DNA of 34,813 nt, taken from positions 1 through 34,813 of the forward strand of contig CANOSM010000022.1 in assembly GCA_947569365.1 (NCBI GenBank), written 5' to 3'. The notes under the pieces were generated by a model, which was not told where the DNA came from, made no database searches, and worked only from the letters and a program-made list of their open reading frames with translations. This DNA is from an uncultured Clostridium sp. (lineage in GTDB: Bacteria; Bacillota; Clostridia; TANB77; CAG-508). Of the stretch, positions 17,599-27,521 are shown piece by piece; within the stretch, counting starts at the first letter, position 1, and the number at the start of each line of letters is the position of its first letter. The position numbers were made by a program, and so were the translations under genes.

Positions 17599-18372
17599 CT
17601 ATGATTTATCTCCTACTACGTAGTATCCTACTCCTCTTTTAGTAATTAATATTTTAGGATTTGCTTTGTCTTTTTCTATCTTATCTCTAATTCTATTTAC
17701 AGTAACATCAACTGTTCTTATTGCTCCTACATAGTCATCATATCCCCAGACTTTTTTAAGTAACATTTCTCTTGTTACTACTTCTCCTGGTTGAGCAGCT
17801 AAATATTTTAATACTTCAAATTCTTTTATAGTTAGATCAACAACTTCTCCTTTTACTTTTGCCTCTACTTTCTTTAGGTCAAGTGATAAGTCTCCAACTA
17901 CTATAATATTTGAATCTGGCTCAGTAGTTTCTGTATTCGTAGCTGTTTGTGTAGTTGGCATATTATATTCTTGCATAGAAATTAATTCTGATTTTCTTAA
18001 ATTTGCTTTTATTCTTGCCATAACTTCTCTAATTTTAAATGGCTTTGTTATATAGTCATCTGCTCCCATCTCAAGTCCAACAACTTTATCTAATTCTGTA
18101 TCTTTTGCTGAAATCATCAATATTGGAACATTAAAAGAATATCTTATTCTCTTGCATACACTTATACCATCCATTTTAGGTAACATCACATCTAATAATA
18201 TTAAATCTGGTCTTTCTTTTAAAGCAATTTCAACTGCACCTACTCCATCATATGCTTGCAAAGTATTGTATCCTTCTTTTTGAAGATTATATACTAATAA
18301 TTCCATTATACTTTCTTCATCATCTACAACTAAAATTGTTTTTTTATTAAAACCCAACTCCAATTCTTCCAC
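17599..18372 (-). CDS. OmpR/PhoB-family response regulator (WalR/PhoP-like)
   Basis: This is a two-component response regulator of 257 aa with a receiver domain (about 10-125) and a winged-helix DNA-binding domain (about 155-252). The acidic pocket is D17/D18, the phospho-acceptor is D61 in LILLDVMLPKMDG, and the conserved Lys is in YITKPFK. The effector domain has the typical LTIKEFEVLKYLA start and ends TKRGVGYYV, close to the WalR/PhoP subgroup. A Thr-rich linker (about 136-150) separates the domains and looks longer than usual. The start codon is GTG, with AGGGG eight bases upstream. No histidine kinase gene adjoins it: the next gene is the giant glucan synthase. The partner kinase and target genes cannot be read from the window. 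Confidence 0.9.
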   Translation of the reverse strand: MEELELGFNKKTILVVDDEESIMELLVYNLQKEGYNTLQAYDGVGAVEIALKERPDLILLDVMLPKMDGISVCKRIRYSFNVPILMISAKDTELDKVVGLEMGADDYITKPFKIREVMARIKANLRKSELISMQEYNMPTTQTATNTETTEPDSNIIVVGDLSLDLKKVEAKVKGEVVDLTIKEFEVLKYLAAQPGEVVTREMLLKKVWGYDDYVGAIRTVDVTVNRIRDKIEKDKANPKILITKRGVGYYVVGDKS

Positions 18373-18416
18373 TTAAGATACCCCTTTCTTATCTGACCTT
18401 TATTATTAATAATTCT

Positions 18417-18445
18417 TTTATATCACAAATGAATTTTTTCTACAA
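18417..18445 (-). promoter_or_regulatory. Possible promoter of the response regulator gene
   Basis: On the minus strand TATAAA (18417-18422) lies 17 bases from TTGTAG (18440-18445). The -10 box is good and the -35 box weak. It lies in the short gap after the glucan synthase stop, so the regulator can be transcribed independently. Confidence 0.4.
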
Positions 18446-18463
18446 GTTTTTTTTACATTTTTT

Positions 18464-21400
18464 TTACATTTCTATATCAATTGTAAAATCTTTGTTACTA
18501 CCGACCATTTCAATATATTTATTTTCTTGTTCCACCCCATCTAGTTTTAATATTAAATTTTCATTCTGTTTTTTCATTTTATTTTTTACATTTATTTTAT
18601 ATCTTAATGTCTTATATGAAATCTTTACCGAGTATTCATCCCATTCATCTGGAATACATGGATTGAAAAATATTTTATTCTCTTTAATTTCGATTCCTAA
18701 TATATTTTCTATTATAACTTTATAATACCATGAAGCTGCTCCTGTATACCATGTCCATCCAGATCTTCCAATCATATCTTTATTAGAATATACATCTCCT
18801 GCTAATACATATGGTTCTCCCTTATATTTATTAATACTAGTTTCTGAATCTCCATGGCATATAGGGTTTAGTATTTTTATACATTCATATGCTTTATCTT
18901 GTAGCTTAAGTTTTGAAAATGCTAATGCAGTCCATATTACTCCATGTGTATATTGTCCTCCATTTTCTCTTACTCCGTTTTTGTATTTACTAATATATCC
19001 TGGATCAAACTCTTTTCCATCAAAAGGCTCTGTTAGAAGCTTTATCATTTTCTCCTCTTTATCTACTAGATATTTATATACAGAATCCATTGCAATAAAT
19101 TTTTTATCATTGTCTCCTGCATTTGATATAACACTCCAACTTTGAGAAATACTATCTATTTTGCATTCTTCATTTTTACTACTTCCTATAATTTCTCCTG
19201 TATCTGTAATGGCTCTTATATACCATTCTCCATCCCATGCAAAATTATTTAAAGATTTCTTTAATACATCTCTTATTATCTTATATCTTTCTATTAGTTC
19301 ATATTTTCCTAATTTTTTTAGTATATCTTCAAATCTTTTTAATATATCATACAAGAAAAATCCAAGCCATATACTTTCTCCTTTTCCCTTACATCCTATA
19401 TTACTAAATCCATCATTCCAATCTCCGCTTCCTATTTTAGGCAAATTATTATTTCCTAAATTAATACCTCTTTCTATTGCCCTTATACAATGCTGAAAAA
19501 CTGTTTCATCTCTTCCATAAACATTATATATCTTGCATTTCTCATCTTCATCTTCTTTTAAAGTTTCTCCTTGTACATATGGAACTTCTATATCAAGAAT
19601 ATCATAATCATTTGTATAATTTATATATTCTATAACAACATATACAAGCCATAATAGATCATCTGAAAATTTTGTCCTTACTCCTAGATCATTTTTTTCA
19701 TGCCACCAATGAAGAACATCTCCTTCTATAAACTGATGACCAGCAGCTTTTAATATATATTCCTTCATAACATCTGTATTTACATATTTAACACATAATG
19801 TATCTTGAAGTTGGTCTCTATATCCAATAGCTCCACCAGATTGCGCATATGCAGTTTTTGATAATATTCTTGAAGATATAGTTTGGTACATACACCAATT
19901 ATTTATAAAAATATTTAATCTTTCATCTGGTGTATCTATCTGTACTTCAGATAATATTTGATTCCAATATACTTTTACTTCTTCTAATTCTCTATTTATA
20001 TTTTCTAAACTAACATCTTCTTTATTTATATTATTTCCTATAGTAAAAATTATTTCTTTATTTTCAAATCCTTGTAGATTAATGTCAAATTCTATTACTA
20101 TACAATTACTTTTTGTATATTTATTTTCACTATCTATTTTTAGTTTTCCATATCTCTCTTTTTGGTTTGCATATATATTAGATATTCTTTCATTAGAAAT
20201 TAACTTTATCTTTTCATCAAATTGGTCATTTAATATATTTTTTACTTCTATTTCATCATTATTGTACTTACATATTATATTTCCTTTTGTTTTTTCATTA
20301 TCTTCTCCTAATATAAATTCTATTTTATAATATATTCTTAAGTTTCTTTTATTTTCAGATAAATTTTTTAAGTTCATTATTACATTTTTCTTTTTTAATT
20401 CTTTGCTAACAAATACTGTAGCATTTTGTAGTAATTCATCACATACTTGCATATAATTTGTATATCCATGTCCATACTTAACTACATAATTTAAATTATT
20501 ATGACTTCTATTAAATGGAGTAAAATATACTTTCTTATCATTATCTAGTATATATATTGTTTCTGGTGATTCATCTATAGTTAAATCATTATCCCATTTT
20601 GTAATTCTATTTAATCTACTATTTTCGTCCCATGTAAAACCGCCAAAATTATCTGTAGTTACACATCCAAAATTTTTATTACTTAAAACATTTATCCATG
20701 GAAGTGGTACTTCATTTGATATATCTGATTTAAACACATATTCTTTTCCGTCAGTTGAAAATCCTCCTATTCCATTGTAGAATTTAAGTGAATTGTTTAC
20801 TACATCAGAATAATTTTTATTTTCTTCTTCTAACAATTTATATTCATTTGATTTATTTTTTGTATTAAATAATATTAGTCTCTTCTTATCTAATTCATCT
20901 AAATTTAATTTTAATTTTCCATATTTGATATTCATATAGAAATTAGACTTTGCATATATAAGTTCTAAATCTGCATCATCTGTATTACATTCATCTATTA
21001 TAAATATTCTACTATTTAACAAATACTCAATTTGTGCTTTTCTCACTTCTTGCTCTATTAGTCCTCTTAGTATGTGTTCATAACTATTTTCTTCACCATT
21101 TATTATACATAGTTCTATATCTATATTCTTAACTCTATAGAATTCAAATGCTTTTAATAGTTCTCCTATTACTTCTATATTATCAATACTATTTATCTTA
21201 ACTACAAATAGTGGTTTGTCTCCTGATATTCCATATTTCCATAAGTCGTTTATAGAATACTCTTTATCATATACTCTTTGTAACAATTTCTCTTTCTTTT
21301 TTACATCCATATTTAATATGTGTGATAAAATTTTTTGATAATTTTCTATACTGTCTCCATTTAATTCCAAGTATTTTATTTCTTCTTCTGCTTTTGCTTT

Positions 21401-24400
21401 AAATAGCTTAAATTCTGTATTTCTTTTTTCTTCGTTTTCTAATTCCTGCATTTGTTTTATTAATTCATCTTTATCTTCAGATACACATATTACAAAATCT
21501 ATATTTACTTCAGAGTCTGACTCTAATACTATTTGCTTATTTATAGCTATTATTGGCTCTGATACATCTTTTATTTCACTTCTTAGTTTATATGAATTGT
21601 TAATCATATCTGGTATTTTTACATTTTTTCTTCCTATAAACTTTTCTTTGTCTATTTCAAATTTTGTATTTCCTATTACATTTCTGTCATTTGAGTACAT
21701 TTTTATTCCAAACCAATATTTTGAGTTTTCTTCATTTCTATCTTTTCTCTGAACAATAAATAAGTCTTTTTCTGGTAAATAGTCTATATATAAAAACATA
21801 TTATTGAATAATGGATGTGCTATATCTTGATTTAGCGCCGAAAATACTCCTTCTATTACTCCTGTTACTTCTAGCTTTTCTTCAAGTAGTCCATAGTTTT
21901 TAAGTGTAAGTCTTCTAATTTCTGCTGGAAGATTTGCCATTGGTATTACTTTATATTCTGTTTCTATTCCTTCATCTTCTCTTATATATTGTATCTTAGA
22001 TGATGAAAATTTAACTTCATATTTTCTACAATCATCATATTTCATTGTAGACCATATTTTATTTGTTTTTAATTTCTTTATATAAAAGCCATTTGGATGA
22101 TAATATCCATTATCATTAAAATATCTATTAATTAATACATATTTATATTTGCTATATCCTTTTCCTTCAGTATCCATTAATATTGTATAATCATCACTTG
22201 ATATAACATTTATTCCTTTTTCTTCATCTGTACTTCTATAAATAACTTCTTTATCATAAAATTCATTTACATATTTTTGCTTCTTTAATTTTTCATTTGA
22301 CTTTCTTGATATCATAATACTATTTGGCATTTTTTCTTGTAATAATATATCTGTACTTTCTATCTCAGGATTCATATAAAATCTTTCGTTTAATATTTTA
22401 TTGTTAATTACATTATTTATAGAAGTTAGTATTAGTCCTTGATGATGTGCCATATATGTTTTTACTACTCTATTTTTTTCTTTTTCATTTAATCTAAATG
22501 TTGTATAATCTATTGACTCATAAAAGCCATATTCTCCAACCATATTTTCTTTCTCTAGTACTTTTAAGTTACTAATAGCTTTATTTTTAGCAATTCCTAA
22601 TGCTAAAAAAGTACTATATGGTGAAATGACTAGCTCATCTTCAAGTCCTCTTTTAAGTCCAAGCCATGGAACTCCAAATGCTTTATATTGATAATTAGAA
22701 TTTAAATCTTTTACACTATATGCTGATTCAGATATTCCCCAAGGAATATTTAAATTATTTGCATATTTTATTTGAGACATTATCATAAATTTACATGATT
22801 CATCTATTAAACTTCCATAGTATGATTTCATATTTATATTTGGCATTAAATATTCAAATGCTGTTCCAGACCAAGATATTAGTCCTTTATATTTATCAAC
22901 TGTTGTTAAGGTTCTACTTAAGTTATGCCAATGCTTTTCGTCTATATCTTTTTTTGTTATTGCAATATAACTTGCTTGTCTTGCTTCAGACGCTAAAAAG
23001 TCATAATATGAATCTGTAAGTTTCATTTTTTCTATATCATATCCAATTGATAATAGCTTATTTTTCTTATTATATAACACAGAAAAATCTGTTTCTCTTA
23101 TAAGTTTATCCACATTTTTTTCAATTCTGTTAATAACTTCTTTTTGCTTTTTACTTTTTTCATCATTTTCATTATCTTTTAATTTATCATCTATTTCTCT
23201 TAAAAATGCTTTTAATACATACATATATCCAACAAAGTTTCCACTATCTACAGTTGATACATATCTTGGTTTGAGTGGTTCTAAAGTTTTTATATTATAC
23301 CAATTATATAAGTGTCCATTCCATCTATCTAGTTTATTTACTGTATTTATTACTTTGTCTATTAAATCTATAGCTATATCTAAATTAATATAATTTAAAT
23401 CATATGCAGACATTATAGCAAGTGCTCCAAGCCCTATATTAGTAGATGATGTTCTATATACTATTTTTTCTCTTCTTTCTAGTTGGTAATTATCTGGTGG
23501 AAGATAGTTTGTATCTTCTCTCATATAATCATAAAAGTAGTTCCATGTCTTCCTTCCAATATCTATAATAAATTGTTCATCATTTTTACTTAACCAAGCT
23601 TTTTGTAAGTCTTTATTTTTTCTAAAATCATCTATACTTAAATACCAAGCTATAAATGGTGCTAGTATCCATACAGTTCCAAGTACTTCTCCAAATGGAT
23701 TTAAAAATCCAAATGCTACTATTCCTGCAATTAGATTTATGAACATTTTCTTATAATATATTTCTACACTATTATCTTTTACTTTTTCAGCATCCTCAGA
23801 TGTAACCCATTGTAATAATTTTGCTCTTTTTACTAGCCTATATAAAGTAACTATTATAGCTGATAGTGAATTATATGCATATGTTGGAAGTAAAGCAAAT
23901 GAAATTGCACATCTTACTATCTCACCTTTTAGCCCTGAAAAGTCTACTGAGAAGTTTTTATATGCATTTATTATTTCTAAATTTTTGCTCTTTTTAAATA
24001 CTATTTTATCTATTAAACCATATAAAAATGGTAGAAATATAGAAATTAAGTTTATTATCATTAGCCATATATTATTATAAATAAATGAGACATATATAAG
24101 TAAAAACTGCATTATTGGTAGAATACTTCTTCTTAAGTTATCATATATCTTATATTTACTTACTAAGCTTATTTTATTTCTTTTTCTTCCTATCCATTTT
24201 AATAATTGCCAGTCTCCTCTTATCCATCTATGCTCTCTTGCAAGATAAGATGTAAATTTATATGGATAGTTATCAAGTAATGTTACATCAGATAAAAGTG
24301 CACATCTTAAATAACTTCCCTCTAATAGATCATGACTAAGTACTGTATTTTCTTCAATTTCTCCATCCATTACTTCTATATAAGCATTTAAATCATATAT

Positions 24401-26500
24401 TCCTTTTCCTGTGAAAATTCCTTCATCAAAACAATCCTGATAAAAATCAGATACTGCACTCGCATACATATTTGTACCAGGATCACCAGAAAATATTCTT
24501 GAAAATACACTTCTTATTGAATCTTTTAATCCTATTCCTACTCTTGGTTGCATTATTCCATATCCAGCAATAACTTTTTTATCTTCTATTACAGGAACAT
24601 TTAATATATGTGACATTGCTCCAATCATAAAAAATGCTGAGTTTAATACAAGATTTGTATCAGAATCTAGAGTTATTACATATCTTATTTTTTTATCGAA
24701 GTTATTCTTTTCAAGTGTATTTATTATAAAATCTGAATTTTCTTTATAGACTAAATATTCATTAAATTGATTAAGTAGTCCTCTTTTTCTCTCCCATCCT
24801 AAAAATTCTCTTTCACTATTATTCCATCTTCTTTTCCTATATAAAAAGTGAAATATATCTTTATTATACTTTTTATTCAATTCATTTACTTTCTTTTCTC
24901 CATATTCTACAATCTGATTATCATATTCTTCTATTTCTCTCTTAGATGAAGAGCAATCTCCAAGTATTGCAAAATATATATTTTCACTTTCATTTGATAA
25001 ATAATATACTTCAAGTTTTCTTATAAGTTCATCTATTTTTTCTGTAGTTTTTAATATTGTTGGAATTACTACAAAAGTAGAGTTCTCCTCTTGAATTTTA
25101 TTATCTAAATTCATTTTTGCTATTTTCTTACTTTTTATCGCTTTGGAGCATATATATGATATTGTTTTTACATAGATTTCTGACAAAGGAAATAGTAATA
25201 ATATAAAAACTAAAATTCCATAATAGCTTTGTATCTTCATTAAATATATTGCTAAAAGATCAATTAATATTGGTACATAAAATGTAGAACGTACATACAT
25301 AATAGCATTTTGCTTTTTCCCTTCACTATTATGTTTTTTCCCTGTAAGTTTAGATAATAACTCATAATAACCTTTATCTATTAGATAATAACCAACATGT
25401 GACTTTCTATATTCTTTTCTATTGCTTTTTTCTACGTTTTCATATCTTTTTGCCATCATTAGCACTTGTTTTGCAATAAATATTTCTGACATTTTTATTT
25501 TTTTCGATATTTCTGTTATCTTTTCTAAATACATGTCTTTTGTATCTATTGTCATATCTTTAAATACTTGTGCTGGATCATTATTTAATATTTCTTCTAC
25601 TTTATTTACGTCTGCAAATAGTGCTTTAAAATTCATTCTATTTATATTTTTTATACTCGTAATACTATTTCCTAAAGTGTTCTTTATAGTTGCTATATGC
25701 AAATGTTCTTTTTTTATTATTTCATCTACTGTTGTTCCTGTATATTCAACTTGTTCGTTTAATATCTCTAAATACCTATTTCCAATATCTCCTTTTTTCT
25801 TAAGTTTATATGACATATATTCGATAAAAGAATTTTTTAAATCTGAATAGTCAAATTTGTTTTTTATATTTATTCTAAATTTTCCTTTGTTATATTCTTC
25901 ATCTTCTTTTTGTTCAACAATTCTAGAACATATATCTTCTACTTTACATTTTTGTATTTGTGAAATATATATCTTTTCACAGGCATTTGCTATGCTTTGA
26001 ATTATACTTATTTTTAAAAATATTGGAAACATTAATAGCTCATCTATTGTAAGTAATTTTTTTAATTGATAACTGTCAATTGCATATTTTATAATTTCAC
26101 TATCTAATTTTGCTCCAGTATATCCTACTATTTCTGATGCTAAAACATATGCTCTTGCATATCCTTCATATTTTCCATCTCCTATACCATTTAGGCTTTT
26201 ATATTTATCAATTGAAAGTTCATTTTCTATATTTTTTACTGTTTCTTCTATTAAGTAAAAATTGTCTAATATCCATTCTCCTGCTGAGTGTATAGATATC
26301 CCCTTTTTTAAATGTTCATTTAATAGTTCATATGTTTGAAGTATAAATCTAAAGTTTTCTTTCATATCTGCAATTGGAAAAGTGCATTTTTTAGATACTG
26401 TAATCACATTATGATTTTCAGCAACAGATTCAATATACTTTCCAAGTGCGTATTTATCTAATATAGCTCCTTTTATATTTAAATTTTTGTAATATTTCAT
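18464..26500 (-). CDS. Cyclic beta-1,2-glucan synthase-like protein (NdvB/ChvB type)
   Basis: This giant 2678-aa membrane enzyme has the full order of a cyclic beta-1,2-glucan synthase. An N-terminal helical region (about 1-400) is followed by two membrane helices (about 405-448). A GT84-type glycosyltransferase core (about 470-770) has the nucleotide-sugar motif LDSDTN at 611-616, an acidic SHDLLEG at 722-728 and HRWIRGDWQL at 757-766. More membrane helices follow (about 795-955), then a glycoamylase-like region (about 975-1400, with MAHHQG near 1350) of the type now linked to ring closure. The C-terminal GH94-like part has two sugar-binding beta regions and a catalytic domain with YRDQLQD near 2228 and GSGDWNDG near 2360, containing the expected catalytic Asp. 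By family knowledge it polymerises glucose from UDP-glucose, trims the chain by phosphorolysis and cyclises it. An AAGGAG site precedes the ATG. No exporter or modifying gene adjoins it. Product identity is inferred. Confidence 0.9.
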   Translation of the reverse strand: MKYYKNLNIKGAILDKYALGKYIESVAENHNVITVSKKCTFPIADMKENFRFILQTYELLNEHLKKGISIHSAGEWILDNFYLIEETVKNIENELSIDKYKSLNGIGDGKYEGYARAYVLASEIVGYTGAKLDSEIIKYAIDSYQLKKLLTIDELLMFPIFLKISIIQSIANACEKIYISQIQKCKVEDICSRIVEQKEDEEYNKGKFRINIKNKFDYSDLKNSFIEYMSYKLKKKGDIGNRYLEILNEQVEYTGTTVDEIIKKEHLHIATIKNTLGNSITSIKNINRMNFKALFADVNKVEEILNNDPAQVFKDMTIDTKDMYLEKITEISKKIKMSEIFIAKQVLMMAKRYENVEKSNRKEYRKSHVGYYLIDKGYYELLSKLTGKKHNSEGKKQNAIMYVRSTFYVPILIDLLAIYLMKIQSYYGILVFILLLFPLSEIYVKTISYICSKAIKSKKIAKMNLDNKIQEENSTFVVIPTILKTTEKIDELIRKLEVYYLSNESENIYFAILGDCSSSKREIEEYDNQIVEYGEKKVNELNKKYNKDIFHFLYRKRRWNNSEREFLGWERKRGLLNQFNEYLVYKENSDFIINTLEKNNFDKKIRYVITLDSDTNLVLNSAFFMIGAMSHILNVPVIEDKKVIAGYGIMQPRVGIGLKDSIRSVFSRIFSGDPGTNMYASAVSDFYQDCFDEGIFTGKGIYDLNAYIEVMDGEIEENTVLSHDLLEGSYLRCALLSDVTLLDNYPYKFTSYLAREHRWIRGDWQLLKWIGRKRNKISLVSKYKIYDNLRRSILPIMQFLLIYVSFIYNNIWLMIINLISIFLPFLYGLIDKIVFKKSKNLEIINAYKNFSVDFSGLKGEIVRCAISFALLPTYAYNSLSAIIVTLYRLVKRAKLLQWVTSEDAEKVKDNSVEIYYKKMFINLIAGIVAFGFLNPFGEVLGTVWILAPFIAWYLSIDDFRKNKDLQKAWLSKNDEQFIIDIGRKTWNYFYDYMREDTNYLPPDNYQLERREKIVYRTSSTNIGLGALAIMSAYDLNYINLDIAIDLIDKVINTVNKLDRWNGHLYNWYNIKTLEPLKPRYVSTVDSGNFVGYMYVLKAFLREIDDKLKDNENDEKSKKQKEVINRIEKNVDKLIRETDFSVLYNKKNKLLSIGYDIEKMKLTDSYYDFLASEARQASYIAITKKDIDEKHWHNLSRTLTTVDKYKGLISWSGTAFEYLMPNINMKSYYGSLIDESCKFMIMSQIKYANNLNIPWGISESAYSVKDLNSNYQYKAFGVPWLGLKRGLEDELVISPYSTFLALGIAKNKAISNLKVLEKENMVGEYGFYESIDYTTFRLNEKEKNRVVKTYMAHHQGLILTSINNVINNKILNERFYMNPEIESTDILLQEKMPNSIMISRKSNEKLKKQKYVNEFYDKEVIYRSTDEEKGINVISSDDYTILMDTEGKGYSKYKYVLINRYFNDNGYYHPNGFYIKKLKTNKIWSTMKYDDCRKYEVKFSSSKIQYIREDEGIETEYKVIPMANLPAEIRRLTLKNYGLLEEKLEVTGVIEGVFSALNQDIAHPLFNNMFLYIDYLPEKDLFIVQRKDRNEENSKYWFGIKMYSNDRNVIGNTKFEIDKEKFIGRKNVKIPDMINNSYKLRSEIKDVSEPIIAINKQIVLESDSEVNIDFVICVSEDKDELIKQMQELENEEKRNTEFKLFKAKAEEEIKYLELNGDSIENYQKILSHILNMDVKKKEKLLQRVYDKEYSINDLWKYGISGDKPLFVVKINSIDNIEVIGELLKAFEFYRVKNIDIELCIINGEENSYEHILRGLIEQEVRKAQIEYLLNSRIFIIDECNTDDADLELIYAKSNFYMNIKYGKLKLNLDELDKKRLILFNTKNKSNEYKLLEEENKNYSDVVNNSLKFYNGIGGFSTDGKEYVFKSDISNEVPLPWINVLSNKNFGCVTTDNFGGFTWDENSRLNRITKWDNDLTIDESPETIYILDNDKKVYFTPFNRSHNNLNYVVKYGHGYTNYMQVCDELLQNATVFVSKELKKKNVIMNLKNLSENKRNLRIYYKIEFILGEDNEKTKGNIICKYNNDEIEVKNILNDQFDEKIKLISNERISNIYANQKERYGKLKIDSENKYTKSNCIVIEFDINLQGFENKEIIFTIGNNINKEDVSLENINRELEEVKVYWNQILSEVQIDTPDERLNIFINNWCMYQTISSRILSKTAYAQSGGAIGYRDQLQDTLCVKYVNTDVMKEYILKAAGHQFIEGDVLHWWHEKNDLGVRTKFSDDLLWLVYVVIEYINYTNDYDILDIEVPYVQGETLKEDEDEKCKIYNVYGRDETVFQHCIRAIERGINLGNNNLPKIGSGDWNDGFSNIGCKGKGESIWLGFFLYDILKRFEDILKKLGKYELIERYKIIRDVLKKSLNNFAWDGEWYIRAITDTGEIIGSSKNEECKIDSISQSWSVISNAGDNDKKFIAMDSVYKYLVDKEEKMIKLLTEPFDGKEFDPGYISKYKNGVRENGGQYTHGVIWTALAFSKLKLQDKAYECIKILNPICHGDSETSINKYKGEPYVLAGDVYSNKDMIGRSGWTWYTGAASWYYKVIIENILGIEIKENKIFFNPCIPDEWDEYSVKISYKTLRYKINVKNKMKKQNENLILKLDGVEQENKYIEMVGSNKDFTIDIEM

Positions 26501-26638
26501 AAAAAACTCCTTAATTTTGCTTTTATACTATTTTTTACAAAATATTTATATATATACATATTAAAGTTAAAAGCATTAAAAAGTTTTTTTAATAAAAATA
26601 TGTAAATAAAAAAATTTCTAGATTTTACTTTATATAGC

Positions 26639-26720
26639 TTATTTAGCTTCCTTTAATTCTCTCTTTTCTGATAAAACTAATTCACTTATTTAAAATAAAA
26701 TATATCTTTTTGCTTCATAT
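26639..26720 (-). pseudogene. Fragment resembling the 3' end of the carD-family gene
   Basis: On the minus strand a short frame reads ISELVLSEKRELKEAK and then a stop. The intact CarD-family protein encoded about 2.8 kb away contains ISELVLAEKRELNEVES. At DNA level about 40 of 45 bases match between 26644-26690 and the corresponding part of the intact gene (about 29470-29515). Upstream of the match the frame is broken by a stop, with only an AKRYIL/AKQIL echo. It looks like a decayed partial duplicate. The rest of the gap 26501-26987 holds no gene that I can support. Confidence 0.55.
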
Positions 26721-26864
26721 TTTTTCAATTTTATACTTTCCTCCTATAATTATTGGAATTCTTATATTTTCACATACTTTATATGAATATCACTTTTTAT
26801 TATTTATATTATATGTTTTACATTTCACTCTTAGTTTATTCTTTGTATAATCTTAAAAAGTAGT

Positions 26865-26892
26865 TTGAATAATTGATATTACATGATATAAA
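26865..26892 (+). promoter_or_regulatory. Possible promoter of the sigma/anti-sigma pair
   Basis: TTGAAT (26865-26870) and TATAAA (26887-26892) are 16 bases apart, about 95 bases before the sigma factor start. It resembles a housekeeping promoter. I could not recognise an ECF-type autoregulatory promoter closer to the gene. Confidence 0.35.
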
Positions 26893-26987
26893 AATTAAAA
26901 AAAAAATATTTTATGCGACTAAAATTTAATTATTAAATATCTATATAGTTGAAAGTAATATGTACATATTTTTCAAAGGAGGAGGAG

Positions 26988-27521
26988 ATGGAGCAATTAC
27001 ATTTAATAGAAAGAGCTCAAAATGGAGATGAAAAAGCATTTACAAAGCTAATTGTTAGTATCCAAATGACATTATACCGAGTTGCTAAAACTAAGTTAAG
27101 TTGTGATGATGATATTAATGAAGCTGTTCAAGAAACTATGATCCAAACTTTTAAATCAATAAAAAAAATTAGACAACCAGAATTTTTTAAAACATGGGTA
27201 ATAAAAATACTTATTAATAACTGTAAAAAAGTTTATAAGAAAAATAAGAAAATAGAAGAAGTTTCTTATAATGATGAAGTTTTAAATGATATGTATTATA
27301 AGATAGATGATTATAATGATATAGATTTTTTCTATATAATAAAAAATTTAGATTATAATGAGAGAATTACTTTAACTTTGTATTACGCAGAAAAATTTAC
27401 AACAAAAGAAATATCTAGAATTTTAAATCAGCCCGAAAGTACTATAAAGAATAGAATTTCACGTGCTAGAAAAAAATTAAAAAAAATAATTGAAGGGAGA
27501 ATGTATAATGGAGAATTTTGA
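26988..27521 (+). CDS. ECF-type RNA polymerase sigma factor
   Basis: This is a 177-aa alternative sigma factor of the extracytoplasmic-function type that directs RNA polymerase to stress or envelope promoters. Region 2 lies at about residues 10-75 (AFTKLIVSIQMTLYRVA, then DINEAVQETMIQTFKSIKK and FKTWVIKILINNCKKV). Region 4 is at about 115-170 (LNYNERITLTLYYAEKFTTK, then ILNQPESTIKNRISRARKKL), a helix-turn-helix. The start is placed at 26988 because AAAGGAGGAGGAG directly precedes it; the open frame could extend to 26949 but would translate that site. The next gene begins 14 bases before this stop, the usual translational coupling of a sigma factor with its anti-sigma partner. Confidence 0.9.
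   Translation: MEQLHLIERAQNGDEKAFTKLIVSIQMTLYRVAKTKLSCDDDINEAVQETMIQTFKSIKKIRQPEFFKTWVIKILINNCKKVYKKNKKIEEVSYNDEVLNDMYYKIDDYNDIDFFYIIKNLDYNERITLTLYYAEKFTTKEISRILNQPESTIKNRISRARKKLKKIIEGRMYNGEF

Noticed and set aside
17599..18372. Naming the response regulator walR
   Set aside because: The sequence resembles the WalR/PhoP group, but the walK-walHI genes that would confirm it are absent from its surroundings.
25422..25850. Plus-strand open frame of 142 aa opposite the glucan synthase
   Set aside because: It is hydrophobic by virtue of reading Lys/Glu-rich codons in antisense, and nothing supports a start. The same holds for the other plus-strand frames across this gene.
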